Counted from the stretch's first letter, positions 9,246-18,256 are shown. The stretch: 64,000 nt of DNA from Anaerocolumna chitinilytica (GCF_014218355.1 NZ_AP023368.1:1926001-1990000), one strand, 5' to 3'. Notes: generated by a model not told the origin, from the letters alone. Numbers and translations: made by a program.

Positions 9246-9280
9246 AACAGGCTGGAAAGTACATTTTCAGCTTGTTTTTT
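9246..9280 (+). terminator. Rho-independent terminator of the DUF2935 gene
   Basis: The stem AACAGGCTGGAAA (9246-9258) pairs, with one mismatch, with TTTTCAGCTTGTT, and is followed by TTTTTT (9275-9280). It sits 13 bases after the stop codon. Confidence 0.85.
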
Positions 9281-9322
9281 ATTTGGATTTCCTGACGGTA
9301 ACATAATATATGGAAAAATATA

Positions 9323-9352
9323 TTGAGATTATAAGGAAATCTGTGCTAAAAT
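9323..9352 (+). promoter_or_regulatory. Promoter of the MerR gene
   Basis: TTGAGA (9323-9328) and TAAAAT (9347-9352) with an 18-base spacer, 56 bases before the MerR start codon. Confidence 0.55.
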
Positions 9353-9407
9353 CATGTTGAAACGAACCTAGGAAAGAAGTGATCCAAACGAAGGGAGCAG
9401 ATGCCAT

Positions 9408-9854
9408 ATGCTGCTGAAAATAAAAGAATTTGCAGATTTTTGTGATATATCTGTTCGTACCCTGCATTTATACGACAGGCTTAAGCTGCTGACGCCGACA
9501 CAAATCGACCAATCCAATGGGTACCGCTATTACGATTCGGAACAGATGAAAGAACTAAACACTATTATTAGTTTTAAAAGGCTTGGAATATCACTGGCTG
9601 ATATTAAGGATATGAAAGCAGAGGCTTACTCCAAAGAAATAGTAATCAGTAAATTACAGAAAAAGAAAGCGGAGAATAATACCAATATCCAAATCTTAAA
9701 TTATAATAATGAATCAATAGATTCCTTACTTGTGACTCTGGAGGATCAACCGGAAAAGGCAACTCCGGAAGCGGAAGCCATAAAGCTTTCCAGAATCTAT
9801 TGCCTTGAAAATGAAAAGCTGGAAAATGAGTTTTCTCATATCTTATGGCTGTAA
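9408..9854 (+). CDS. MerR-family transcriptional regulator
   Basis: Protein of 148 residues. The N-terminal 70 residues are a standard MerR winged helix: LKIKEFADFCDISVRTLHLYDRLKLL, then SNGYRYYDSEQMKELNTI and FKRLGISLADIKDMK. A coiled-coil dimerisation helix follows (about 80-115). The short C-terminal part has no clear ligand-binding domain or Cys metal site, so the inducer is unknown. Its likely target is the next promoter, 9 bases after its stop, which has the stretched 19-bp spacer that MerR proteins untwist. The gene is upstream of, and in line with, the two MutS-like genes. Confidence 0.85.
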   Translation: MLLKIKEFADFCDISVRTLHLYDRLKLLTPTQIDQSNGYRYYDSEQMKELNTIISFKRLGISLADIKDMKAEAYSKEIVISKLQKKKAENNTNIQILNYNNESIDSLLVTLEDQPEKATPEAEAIKLSRIYCLENEKLENEFSHILWL

Positions 9855-9863
9855 AAATTTTAA

Positions 9864-9894
9864 TTGACTCTACACATGCGTCATAGTTTACACT
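9864..9894 (+). promoter_or_regulatory. MerR-type promoter/operator driving the MutS-like pair
   Basis: TTGACT (9864-9869) and TACACT (9889-9894) are separated by 19 bases, the over-long spacing typical of promoters activated by MerR proteins. A near-palindrome, ACACATGCGT (9872-9881; 8 of 10 positions symmetric), lies near the middle of the spacer. The AGGAGG ribosome site of the first MutS-like gene follows at 9900-9905. Confidence 0.6.
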
Positions 9895-9913
9895 TCTTTT
9901 AGGAGGTGTATCT

Positions 9914-11542
9914 ATGGCGTATTTTAGTTTGTTTTATGAAAATCCGGAACAGGAAGAGACAGCAAAAAAACAGTCACAAAAACAAGTTTATTACAGGGCA
10001 AAGCAAAAAATTCAAAAAAAGACTTACTTCGTAGGTTCCAGGATGATGGTGAAGGAGGAAGCGGTAGATTCATCGGAGAATTTACCGAGTTTTTTTCAGG
10101 ATTTGAATCTGGATGCAATTTTCCTGCCTTGGTATGATGGGGCTATACCGGAGAATATAAAGGAGCTATTATTTAGTTTCCCTCACGATACCAGTATAAT
10201 TGCATACCGGCAGGAAATCTATCAGGATCTTGAGAAACCGGCTGTTTATCTGGGGTTTACAGAGTTCAGAAAGGGTTTTACAGAAGCTGAAAGGCTGTTA
10301 AATTATCGTCTACAATCAGACAATCCCCTGCAGAAGGGGAAATATTACCTGGATGCAGCCATCCTTTATTATCAAACCATAAAGGGGTTGTATTATATTC
10401 TTAAGGAGCATGCTGTCTCTACTGCACTGACTACCTTAGTACCTATTTTGGCTGCTTATTTAGAACGGAAAGATTATTATGAGTTCTGCCTTCATGCAGA
10501 AGACCTAAAGTTTAAATTGGAAGCTATCTATTGTACTTTATCGATAGATGGAAATGTTGTGAAAGTCAGCTTCCAACAGAGTACGGAAGATTATTTTGGA
10601 ACAGTTCAGAAGGTTTTTCGGGAGGGAGAGACCGGTATTCCTTCAATCAGCCTTTTTAACCAGCCGGTGCTGAATCAATTTGAGGGCAGGCTTATGTCCC
10701 TTGTGGAAAAAGAGTATCCTAAGTTATGCAAAGAAGTTTTAAGTTTTGCCGCTGTCAGCCAACCCCTGGTAGATGAGATTCTTATGAGGCTGTATAGGGA
10801 ATCAGACTTTTATTTGTCTGGTCATAGTCTTACGGAAAGACTGAAAGAAAAGGGATTTAAGCTAACCTATCCGGAAGTACAGAAGCAGGGAACTGTTAAT
10901 CTTCAGGGGATTTGTGACATCAAGCTTGCCTTAACTGCCGGAAAAGCAAAAGAAATTGCACTTAACAATCTGTTATTACAGGAGGATAGTCAGGGAGCTT
11001 TTATAACCGGTGTTAATCAGGGAGGAAAAACCACCTTTGCCAGAAGTGTGGGCCAGACGATTTATCTTGGTATGCTTGGAATGCCTGTTATTGCGAATAA
11101 AGCAAAGCTTTGTCATTTTGATGGTATCTATACCCATTTTACTGTGGAAGAAAATCAATTGGTGAACAACGGAAAGTTACTGGAGGAATTACATCATCTG
11201 AAAGAAATACTTATGAGTGCTCCTGACAATTGTCTTTATATTCTCAATGAAATGTTCTCTTCCACAACGGCAGCGGATACCTATGAACTGACTAATTTAC
11301 TGCTGCCGCAGATGTTTCAGAAATCCGGCACGGTATTGTGTGTTACCCATGTTCCTGAACTGGCAAGGCGAAGGGATAAAATGACAAGTCTGATTGCTTC
11401 CGTAAGAGAAGAAGACGGATATAAAAGAACCTATAAAATAGAACCGGGAGAAGCGGTACTTAGTGCCCGGGCTATTGATATAGCCTTAAAATATCATTTA
11501 TCGGGGGAACAAATAAAGGAGCGTATGGCAAATGGAGATTAA
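9914..11542 (+). CDS. MutS-like ATPase, first of a pair
   Basis: Protein of 542 residues with the MutS domain V ATPase at the C-terminus. Walker A is TGVNQGGKTTF near residues 365-375 (classical MutS has GPNMGGKST). Walker B is LYILNEMFSSTT, ending Asn-Glu instead of Asp-Glu. A TH motif (VTHVPELA) follows. The N-terminal 350 residues are helical lever/clamp-like and lack the mismatch-contact domain with Phe-X-Glu, so this is not a canonical repair MutS. It overlaps the next gene by 11 bases. Probably acts with it as a heterodimer; the role is unknown. Confidence 0.78.
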   Translation: MAYFSLFYENPEQEETAKKQSQKQVYYRAKQKIQKKTYFVGSRMMVKEEAVDSSENLPSFFQDLNLDAIFLPWYDGAIPENIKELLFSFPHDTSIIAYRQEIYQDLEKPAVYLGFTEFRKGFTEAERLLNYRLQSDNPLQKGKYYLDAAILYYQTIKGLYYILKEHAVSTALTTLVPILAAYLERKDYYEFCLHAEDLKFKLEAIYCTLSIDGNVVKVSFQQSTEDYFGTVQKVFREGETGIPSISLFNQPVLNQFEGRLMSLVEKEYPKLCKEVLSFAAVSQPLVDEILMRLYRESDFYLSGHSLTERLKEKGFKLTYPEVQKQGTVNLQGICDIKLALTAGKAKEIALNNLLLQEDSQGAFITGVNQGGKTTFARSVGQTIYLGMLGMPVIANKAKLCHFDGIYTHFTVEENQLVNNGKLLEELHHLKEILMSAPDNCLYILNEMFSSTTAADTYELTNLLLPQMFQKSGTVLCVTHVPELARRRDKMTSLIASVREEDGYKRTYKIEPGEAVLSARAIDIALKYHLSGEQIKERMANGD

Positions 11543-13049
11543 TCTTATAATAAATGACAACAGCAGCCATGATATAAAAGCAGATAATAATTTACTTATT
11601 AGGGATTTAAAATTCTCTGTACTTTTTGATGTGTTATCAGGCGGTGATAGCGAACTTTATAAAATCTGCAGTCAGGTTCTGCTGAACCCTTCCACCAAGA
11701 GTACTGAAATCCTAAAACGACAGGCTGTTTTAAAGGATGCAATAGCTCATACAGAACAGTTTCAGTCTATCTATCGTTCTGCTCTTGGGGCGGTGCAAAA
11801 GGTAAAGGAGTATGAGGATGCCGCCAAACATCAATATAATTATGTAATTCCAGTTCCCAAAAAGATACTTACCCAGGTGGAAACAGCTTTCACCATATTG
11901 GAATACCTGGGAGAAATAAAGAACAGTGTAAGTCAAATAAATAATCCTGAATCGGAGATGCTTTCTTCCTTCTGTCATTGGTTTACCAGTAAATATACGA
12001 AGGATTATATCGATGAGGTGAGAAATATTCTTCAATCTCTGACGGTATTAAAGAAAACAGATGCCATTACCATTGGCGCACATATTGGAAAAGGTCTGAA
12101 GCTGACGGATATGACCCTTCACCGTATCCTTACCAATGAAGCTTTACCCCAAGAAAAGAAAGGCTTATTATCTTTTGGCCACAAGTCTGAAAATGTGGAT
12201 GAAATAAAAATAGATAACATCACCATAGAAAATGAAGTGCGTGAAATGATAGACGTTGGGCTTACCTGGGTCTTAAAAGCAGTAAGTGATTTCAATTATT
12301 CCGTGAAGTATCTACTGGAACAACTAAAATTTCAATTCGGATTCTACTGTGGCGGACTAAATTTGCAAAAATATCTGTCGGAACGGAGGATTTCAATATG
12401 CTTTCCGGAATTTGCGGATACTTGTAATTGCTTATCCGTATCCACATTGTCTGACCTGTTTCTGGTAATAAAGGATGGATTGGCAGTGACCAACAGCTTA
12501 TCATACAGAGATAAGAGCAATTGGATTATTACCGGAGTGAATCAGGGTGGCAAAACAACCTTTTTAAGAAGTATTGGCATAGCCCAGTTTCTGGCCCAAA
12601 GCGGGTATTTTGTTGCTGCAGAGCAGTATAAATGCAATCTATATCAGGGAATTTTCACCCATTTTCCGGAAGAGGAAGATACGGCTATAAAGCACGGACT
12701 CCTGGAGCAGGAGCTGCTAAAACTAAGTGATATTATTACCTGTATTACCCCGGGAAGTCTGCTGTTACTGAACGAAACCTTCGCAACTACTACGGACTAT
12801 GATGCCGCTTACCTGGCGGAAGAACTTCTGGCAGGAATTAGAGACAGCAATATAACCTGCATTTATGTTACTCATAATTATGAGTTCAGTTATCGCCTTT
12901 ATCGGGAGAACAGGACAGAAGACGTATTTCTGCGGGCTGACAGAGCAGATGACGGAACTAGAAGCTTTCGGTTAATAGAGGGAGAGCCTAGAAAGACCGG
13001 GCATGCACTGGATTTATACCGGGAGGTTATGGGAAGTGAAGTATGCTAG
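11532..13049 (+). CDS. MutS-like ATPase, second of a pair
   Basis: Protein of 505 residues with the same architecture as its neighbour: a helical N-terminal region and a C-terminal MutS-type ATPase with Walker A TGVNQGGKTTF near residue 334, Walker B LLLLNETFATTT (again Asn-Glu), and VTHNYEF. The shared, unusual Walker motifs show that the two are paralogues that diverged in the N-terminal part. The start lies inside the end of the first gene, so translation is coupled. No nuclease (Smr) or mismatch-binding domain is seen. The usual annotation 'DNA mismatch repair protein' would overstate what is visible. Confidence 0.78.
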   Translation: MEINLIINDNSSHDIKADNNLLIRDLKFSVLFDVLSGGDSELYKICSQVLLNPSTKSTEILKRQAVLKDAIAHTEQFQSIYRSALGAVQKVKEYEDAAKHQYNYVIPVPKKILTQVETAFTILEYLGEIKNSVSQINNPESEMLSSFCHWFTSKYTKDYIDEVRNILQSLTVLKKTDAITIGAHIGKGLKLTDMTLHRILTNEALPQEKKGLLSFGHKSENVDEIKIDNITIENEVREMIDVGLTWVLKAVSDFNYSVKYLLEQLKFQFGFYCGGLNLQKYLSERRISICFPEFADTCNCLSVSTLSDLFLVIKDGLAVTNSLSYRDKSNWIITGVNQGGKTTFLRSIGIAQFLAQSGYFVAAEQYKCNLYQGIFTHFPEEEDTAIKHGLLEQELLKLSDIITCITPGSLLLLNETFATTTDYDAAYLAEELLAGIRDSNITCIYVTHNYEFSYRLYRENRTEDVFLRADRADDGTRSFRLIEGEPRKTGHALDLYREVMGSEVC

Positions 13050-13108
13050 TGAAGCTGCTGCTAGGAGTAAGTGATTAGTAATGAAAAAATAATAATTTGT
13101 ATCATACA

Positions 13109-13145
13109 AGAGGCTGTGGAAAAGTGTTCAAAACAGCCTCTTTTT
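13109..13145 (+). terminator. Terminator of the MutS-like operon
   Basis: AGAGGCTGT (13109-13117) pairs with ACAGCCTCT (13133-13141), followed by TTTTT (13141-13145). Confidence 0.88.
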
Positions 13146-13185
13146 GTAATGTAAAAAAAGAAGAAATATCCGTAAAAATATGACA

Positions 13186-13214
13186 TTGAGGCTGCTTTAA
13201 TCCAGGGATATAAT
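13186..13214 (+). promoter_or_regulatory. Promoter of the GH4-kinase-cellulase operon
   Basis: TTGAGG (13186-13191), a 17-base spacer and TATAAT (13209-13214). The same two hexamers and spacing occur at 27688-27716 before the amino-sugar ABC importer. The predicted start near 13221 gives a transcribed leader of about 148 bases that contains the tandem repeat described next. Confidence 0.7.
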
Positions 13215-13241
13215 CAGGATAACTTATTATTTGTGTTAATT

Positions 13242-13368
13242 AAAGGACAATTTTCTCGATTGTTTTGAGTATGCACTAAAGCGCATCAAATGGAGGTTAT
13301 GTGAAAATGAAAGAACAATTTTCACTTTGATTTGAGTATGCGCTAAGCGCATTATAAGGAGGTATAAT
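13242..13368 (+). repeat. Tandemly repeated leader, two copies of 66-68 bp
   Basis: Two imperfect copies start at AAAGGACAATTTT (13242) and AAAGAACAATTTT (13310). Each holds GAGTATGC, then GCGCAT, then GGAGGT. Copy 2 has a perfect dyad, ATGCGCT-A-AGCGCAT (13338-13352); copy 1 has a degraded form (13271-13286). Copy 1 ends with its own ribosome site GGAGG (13292-13296) and a GTG (13301) that opens a 9-codon reading frame ending at TGA 13330. Copy 2 ends with GGAGG and the true ATG of the GH4 gene. GTGAAAA (13301-13307) can pair with TTTTCAC (13319-13325). Confidence 0.7.
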
Positions 13369-14664
13369 ATGAAAAAGTTAAAAATTGCTGTGATTGGGGC
13401 CGGTAGTACCTATACGCCAGAGCTCATGAATGGGTTCATTACAAGAAACAAACAATTAAAAGTTGACAGCTTTTACATGATGGATATTGATAAAGAAAAA
13501 ACAGAGATTGTAACCGGGCTTGGTAAGAGAATGCTTGAGGCCAACGGATTGAATGCAAGAGTTATCATTACTGACAAGATGGATGAGGCAATAGAAGGTG
13601 CTGACTACGTATTGGGACAGATTAGAGTTGGAAAGCTGGATGCGAGAATAAGGGATGAAAAGATTCCTTTAAAATATGACCTACTTGGACAGGAGACAAC
13701 GGGTGCAGGTGGCTTTATGAAAGCATTGAGGACAATACCTGTCATGATGGATATTGCAAAAAAGATTGAAAGACTTTCGCCGAATGCCTGGTTTATCAAC
13801 TTCTCAAATCCTTCCGGTATAATAGCAGAAGCCCTCTTAAATAATTCTGATGTTAAAATGCTTGGCCTTTGTAATGCGCCAATTAATATGATTCGGCGTG
13901 CAAAGGAAATGCTGCCTGAAAACACAAAGAAATTTGATTATGACTTTGTAGGTTTAAATCACCTGTTCTGGCTGACTGCCCTTTATGCAGACGATAAAGA
14001 AATTCTGCAGAACTTATTTTTGGGAGGCTATAAGAATAACAGTTTAAAGAACATACCCGAAGTTGTGTATGATGAAGAATTATTAAAAGCCATAAAAGGC
14101 CTTCCGGTATCCTATCTTAATTACTATTATTTCAGGGACAAGATGGTAAAAAAATGCCAGGAGGCTGATATGACCAGAGGGGAAGAATGTAAGCTGATAG
14201 AAGCGGAACTTCTGGAGTTATACAAGGACCCGAGCTTGAAAGAAAAACCGGCAGTTCTGGATAAAAGAGGTGGGGCACTGTATTCAGAGGCTGCGATTTC
14301 TGTTGTGGATGCTATAGAAAACGATAAGAATGAAGTTCATGTGGTTGATGTAAAAAATAATGGAGCTTTGAGCTTTATGGGTAAGAATGATGTAATCGAA
14401 GCCAAATGTATCATTAATAAAAATGGTGCAACTCCGCTAAAACTGAATAATTTTGACAATCAGCACATTATCGGTTTGATGCAGGCTGTGAAAGCCTTTG
14501 AGAAGTTAACGGTAAAAGCGGGTATTGAAGGGGATTATAATGCAGCATTGGGAGCTTTACTGACACATCCTCTTATTGGTGACTACTATAAAGCAAAGAA
14601 TGTCCTTGATGAGATGTTGGAAGCCAATAAGGAATTTTTACCGCAGTTTTTCGGAGGAAAATAG
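13369..14664 (+). CDS. Family 4 glycosidase, probable 6-phospho-beta-glucosidase
   Basis: Enzyme of 431 residues that hydrolyses 6-phospho-glycosides by an NAD+- and Mn2+-dependent redox/elimination route. Seen: Rossmann motif IAVIGAGSTYTPEL (residues 5-18), GQETTGAGGF near 110, NFSNPSG near 145, the metal-binding Cys in LGLCNAP near 170 and His in GLNHLFW near 200. Length fits the family (about 440). It is cytoplasmic and is the first gene of an operon with a sugar kinase and a secreted cellulase, so it probably acts on phosphorylated cellodextrin products. The anomer preference (beta) is by similarity to LicH/CelF/BglT types. Confidence 0.88.
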   Translation: MKKLKIAVIGAGSTYTPELMNGFITRNKQLKVDSFYMMDIDKEKTEIVTGLGKRMLEANGLNARVIITDKMDEAIEGADYVLGQIRVGKLDARIRDEKIPLKYDLLGQETTGAGGFMKALRTIPVMMDIAKKIERLSPNAWFINFSNPSGIIAEALLNNSDVKMLGLCNAPINMIRRAKEMLPENTKKFDYDFVGLNHLFWLTALYADDKEILQNLFLGGYKNNSLKNIPEVVYDEELLKAIKGLPVSYLNYYYFRDKMVKKCQEADMTRGEECKLIEAELLELYKDPSLKEKPAVLDKRGGALYSEAAISVVDAIENDKNEVHVVDVKNNGALSFMGKNDVIEAKCIINKNGATPLKLNNFDNQHIIGLMQAVKAFEKLTVKAGIEGDYNAALGALLTHPLIGDYYKAKNVLDEMLEANKEFLPQFFGGK

Positions 14665-14669
14665 AATTT

Positions 14670-15659
14670 ATGAAAAAATACGTACTTGGAGTAGATGGCG
14701 GCGGAACGAAGACCCATTGTTCCATTTTTGATTTGGATGGAAATATGGTCGATCTGGTAAGCTGGGGAACGACAAACCATGAATGTCTTAGCGGTAGTTA
14801 TGCTGAGCTACAGGCTGAGCTTAGTAAACTGTTTACCTATATCCTTACTAAAAACAATATAGGAACAGAAGATTTGGAGAGGTGTGTCTTTGGATTGGCC
14901 GGTGTGGATACGAAATGGCAGCATGAATTTATTACGAATATGATTTTTGATTTAGGGATAAGGGATTTTACACTTTGCAATGATTCTTATCTGGGAGTAA
15001 AGGCTGGAAGTGAAAATGGCACTGGAATTTGTGCGATTAATGGAACAGCTTTTTCCATAGGTGGAATAGATTCTAAGGGAAATATGCTGCAGATAGGAGG
15101 TTTAGGAGAATTAAGCGGAGGAGATTTCGGAGGAGGTGAATATCTGGCAGGTAAGGCTATCGCAGCAACTTATAATTCTATATTTAAAGGAGACTCAGAG
15201 ACTTTAATAACAGATATGTTTTTTGACACCTTAGGTATAACATCAAAATTCGATTTTGTAGAAGCACTAAAAGGTAAGATTGATGACGGCACCTATAAAT
15301 ATGATTATTTTAACAGGCTGGTTTTCGAAGCGGCGAATAAAAATGATGCAGTAGCGCAGGGTCTGTTAGACAATATGGGGATAGAATATGCAAGGTGTAT
15401 CAGTGCAGTCATAAACAATCTGGACTTTTGTAAGCAAGAACCTGTAGAGATTATATTAGCCGGTTCAATCTTTGTAAAAGGTGAAAATTCCAGAGCTATT
15501 GAAAAAATCAGACAGGAAATTTCAAACAAACATAAAGATAGAATTATTACCTACAAGGTTCTTACTGCACCGCCTGTAGCAGGTGCTATTTTATGGGCAC
15601 TGGAACAAAGCGGAATGAAAAAGCACCATAGAGAAAAGGTTTTAAAAGCTTTTGAATAA
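14670..15659 (+). CDS. BadF/BadG-type ATPase, probable sugar (GlcNAc-like) kinase
   Basis: Protein of 329 residues of the ASKHA fold. The phosphate-1 loop is LGVDGGGTKTHCSIFD (residues 6-21). The adenosine/phosphate-2 segments are GTGICAINGTAFSIGG near 115-130 and the glycine-rich GGLGELSGGDFGGGEYLAG near 143-160. This branch includes N-acetylglucosamine and glucosamine kinases; there are no Cys ligands for an iron-sulphur cluster, so the benzoyl-CoA/dehydratase activator role is unlikely. It begins 5 bases after the GH4 stop with GGAGG inside the GH4 end. It could phosphorylate glucose or an imported oligosaccharide to feed the phospho-glycosidase, or serve the GlcNAc locus at 27-38 kb. Confidence 0.75.
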   Translation: MKKYVLGVDGGGTKTHCSIFDLDGNMVDLVSWGTTNHECLSGSYAELQAELSKLFTYILTKNNIGTEDLERCVFGLAGVDTKWQHEFITNMIFDLGIRDFTLCNDSYLGVKAGSENGTGICAINGTAFSIGGIDSKGNMLQIGGLGELSGGDFGGGEYLAGKAIAATYNSIFKGDSETLITDMFFDTLGITSKFDFVEALKGKIDDGTYKYDYFNRLVFEAANKNDAVAQGLLDNMGIEYARCISAVINNLDFCKQEPVEIILAGSIFVKGENSRAIEKIRQEISNKHKDRIITYKVLTAPPVAGAILWALEQSGMKKHHREKVLKAFE

Positions 15660-15694
15660 TAATTTCACTTTCTATGAAAGGCAGGGAGGTTAGG

Positions 15695-18256
15695 GTGAAA
15701 AGAAAAGTTAGAATTATTTCGATTCTGGTTGTAATTGTAATGACTGTAACATTAATTATGCCCGGAACAGCTGCAAAAGCAAATGCAAGCGGGGTTTTTA
15801 TCAGAGTTAACCAGGTTGGCTATAAACCATCGGCAAGTAAAGTGGCTATGGTATTATCCAATACCAATTTAAACGGAATAAGATATGATGTTTTTAATTC
15901 AAGCAACACTTCGGTCTTAAATGGAACAATTTCAGCAAGCAACAAAGGAAGCTGGGGGGATGTGGGAGGTGCCAATTGTGCTTATACCTATGCCCTCGAT
16001 TTTAGCTCTTTAAGTACAGTAGGCAGTGGATATTATATAAAAATCAACTCCTATACTTCACCGGCATTTACTGTCAGTGATTCTGTTTACAGCAGTTTAG
16101 CGGATTTATCAATGCAGTTCTTTAAGGTACAGCGCTGCGGAAATACTAATCCCAAAGACCATGGAACCTGCCACGTAGCAGGAACAAGTTCATCGGTGGA
16201 TGGAAAACCGGATGGGGCCTCCGGTACCATTGATGTAACGGGGGGCTGGCATGATGCCTCGGATTACATCAAATTCATGAGTACTATCGGACATGTTACG
16301 GATGTTATGCTTACAACTTATATTCATCATCCGGAAGTGTTCCCTTCACCCGGAAGTACCAGCGGTGTATTGAACGAAGCAAAGGTTGGTTTGGATTTTA
16401 TAAAAAAGATGTGGGATAACACTAATCAGATGTTATATATGGAAGTAGCCGATGGCCTTGACCATGATGTTGAGAATGATGATCTTGATTCCCGCAGTAA
16501 ATGCTGGCCGGAAAAAGATAATACCATATACGGTACCTCCAGACCCGTCCATCCGTGTCCTGCAGGAACCGGAGCAAATCTGGCCGGTAAAGCGGCAGCA
16601 GCGCTCGCATTGGGAGCTAAAATATGGGGAGACCAAAATGGACCCAGTTTCAATGCAGCTTTAGCCAGCAATTATCTTACAGCAGCACAGCAGATATATA
16701 CCTGGGGCAAGACAAGAACTGGTATTGCTGGAGACGCTGATGAGTTCTATGTGGATACAGATTATAAAGACGATATGGCTTGGGCGGCAGCTGAGCTCTA
16801 TCGTGCTACCGGCACAGCATCTTATTTGACAGATGCAAAATCCTATTGTGACAGTGCCGGTGAATGGTATAACAAATCTGATACCAGCCTCAACTGGTCC
16901 AGGGCTTACGCCTGGGTAAATTATGAAGTCGCATCCCTTGATTCATCCTATAAAAGTACGGTTATAAACCGTATGAATAATCATCTCAATGTGAAGAAAA
17001 CTTATGCGGATGCACAATTCTGGAATAACAGCAGTCAGCCCAAATGGGGTACTTATGAAGCAATGAGTAATAATGCTGTGGAAGCCATGATGTATCAGGA
17101 ATTGTCGGGGAATACAACATATTCTAATCTGGCAGGGCAGCAGCTGGACTTTATGCTGGGCAAAAATCCCTGGGGTGTCAGTATGTTAAATGGTGCGGGA
17201 ACCAACTGGTTTCAGAATCCCCGCCACCGTGTAACAACATTGAATCGTGTAAGCAATCCTTCTTACCAGCTCCTTGGAGCTTGGAGCGAGGGTTTTGAAA
17301 CAAGTGCCCAATATGCAGTAGATCAATTGGACCCGTTGCTTTCGGGACAGGAGAATGCGAATGTAGTACAATTTAATGACAGCCGTATGGTTTGGCATGA
17401 CAATAGAAGAGATTATGCCACAAATGAGGTTACGATTTCCGGAAATGTAGCAGGAATGGCTATGGTTGCTTTTATGGGTGGAAGTTATACACAGAGCGTA
17501 CCGGCAGTACCAACCGGGTTGACTGCTGTAGCAACCGGAACATCACAAATTAATGTGACTTGGAGTGCTGTAAGCGGTGCAACCGGTTATGACCTTGAAG
17601 TAGACGGAACAACAATAAACAATGTGACTTCTCCTTATGTACATTCAGGCTTGGCTCTGGGATCAACCCATAGCTATAAAGTAAGAGCTGTGAACAGCAC
17701 CGGTACCAGTGTATGGAGTACTGCTGTAAGTGCCACGACGGCATCTGCCTCCTCAGTTGATTATATAGCCGCCTCGGATGCTTATGTAAGGGATGGAACC
17801 TATGCTGGAACGAATTATGGCACAGCTGCAACAATTGATGTCAAAGGGGATCCGGATACAGGCTATAACCGGAAGGGTTTTATGAAGTTCGACCTTACAG
17901 GACGTTCAGGAACTTCTGTTTCATCGGCAATCTTAAAGGTATATTGTAATGCGGTATCGGCAGCGACGCCCGTGGTAATATACGGTCTATCCGGCACAGA
18001 TACCTGGGTGGAATCAGGGAGCAGCAGTATTACCTGGAATAATCAGCCTGGCAGTACGGGTGCGGTAACCATCGGAACACTGAATGTTACAGCCGCAGGT
18101 TGGTATAATATTGATGTAACAAGTTATGTGAACAGTCAGATGAGCGGGGATAAGAAGATGACATTTAAGCTGCAGGTTGAGAATGGTAATGGAGCGACTA
18201 TAAGTTTTAATAGTAAAGAGAATGCAGCTAATAAGCCTGCTTTAACGGTTAAATAA
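15695..18256 (+). CDS. Secreted family 9 cellulase with FN3 and DNRLRE/CBM96-type domain
   Basis: Multidomain exoenzyme of 853 residues. A signal peptide (MKRKVRIISILVVIVM..., cut near Ala-Lys-Ala-Asn-Ala, about residue 30) is followed by an Ig-like N-terminal cellulase domain (35-120) and the GH9 catalytic domain (125-600). The catalytic Asp pair is in GGWHDASDY near 183, the His in PRHRVTT near 509, and the acid Glu in the YATNEVTI segment near 577. Then come an FN3 domain (602-690) and a DNRLRE-like (CBM96-type) C-terminus. No dockerin or sortase signal, so it is a free enzyme. The GTG start is chosen because AGGGAGG lies 6 bases before it; the ATG 21 bases upstream would put that site inside the gene. 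Confidence 0.93.
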   Translation: MKRKVRIISILVVIVMTVTLIMPGTAAKANASGVFIRVNQVGYKPSASKVAMVLSNTNLNGIRYDVFNSSNTSVLNGTISASNKGSWGDVGGANCAYTYALDFSSLSTVGSGYYIKINSYTSPAFTVSDSVYSSLADLSMQFFKVQRCGNTNPKDHGTCHVAGTSSSVDGKPDGASGTIDVTGGWHDASDYIKFMSTIGHVTDVMLTTYIHHPEVFPSPGSTSGVLNEAKVGLDFIKKMWDNTNQMLYMEVADGLDHDVENDDLDSRSKCWPEKDNTIYGTSRPVHPCPAGTGANLAGKAAAALALGAKIWGDQNGPSFNAALASNYLTAAQQIYTWGKTRTGIAGDADEFYVDTDYKDDMAWAAAELYRATGTASYLTDAKSYCDSAGEWYNKSDTSLNWSRAYAWVNYEVASLDSSYKSTVINRMNNHLNVKKTYADAQFWNNSSQPKWGTYEAMSNNAVEAMMYQELSGNTTYSNLAGQQLDFMLGKNPWGVSMLNGAGTNWFQNPRHRVTTLNRVSNPSYQLLGAWSEGFETSAQYAVDQLDPLLSGQENANVVQFNDSRMVWHDNRRDYATNEVTISGNVAGMAMVAFMGGSYTQSVPAVPTGLTAVATGTSQINVTWSAVSGATGYDLEVDGTTINNVTSPYVHSGLALGSTHSYKVRAVNSTGTSVWSTAVSATTASASSVDYIAASDAYVRDGTYAGTNYGTAATIDVKGDPDTGYNRKGFMKFDLTGRSGTSVSSAILKVYCNAVSAATPVVIYGLSGTDTWVESGSSSITWNNQPGSTGAVTIGTLNVTAAGWYNIDVTSYVNSQMSGDKKMTFKLQVENGNGATISFNSKENAANKPALTVK

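Noticed and set aside
9914..13049. Classical mismatch repair MutS/MutL pair
   Set aside because: Neither protein has the mismatch-recognition domain, and Walker A and B differ from MutS; both are MutS-like rather than one MutL.
16422..16671. Several overlapping open frames on the minus strand of the cellulase gene
   Set aside because: They are shadows of the GH9 reading frame in a less A+T-rich region, without ribosome sites or recognisable proteins.
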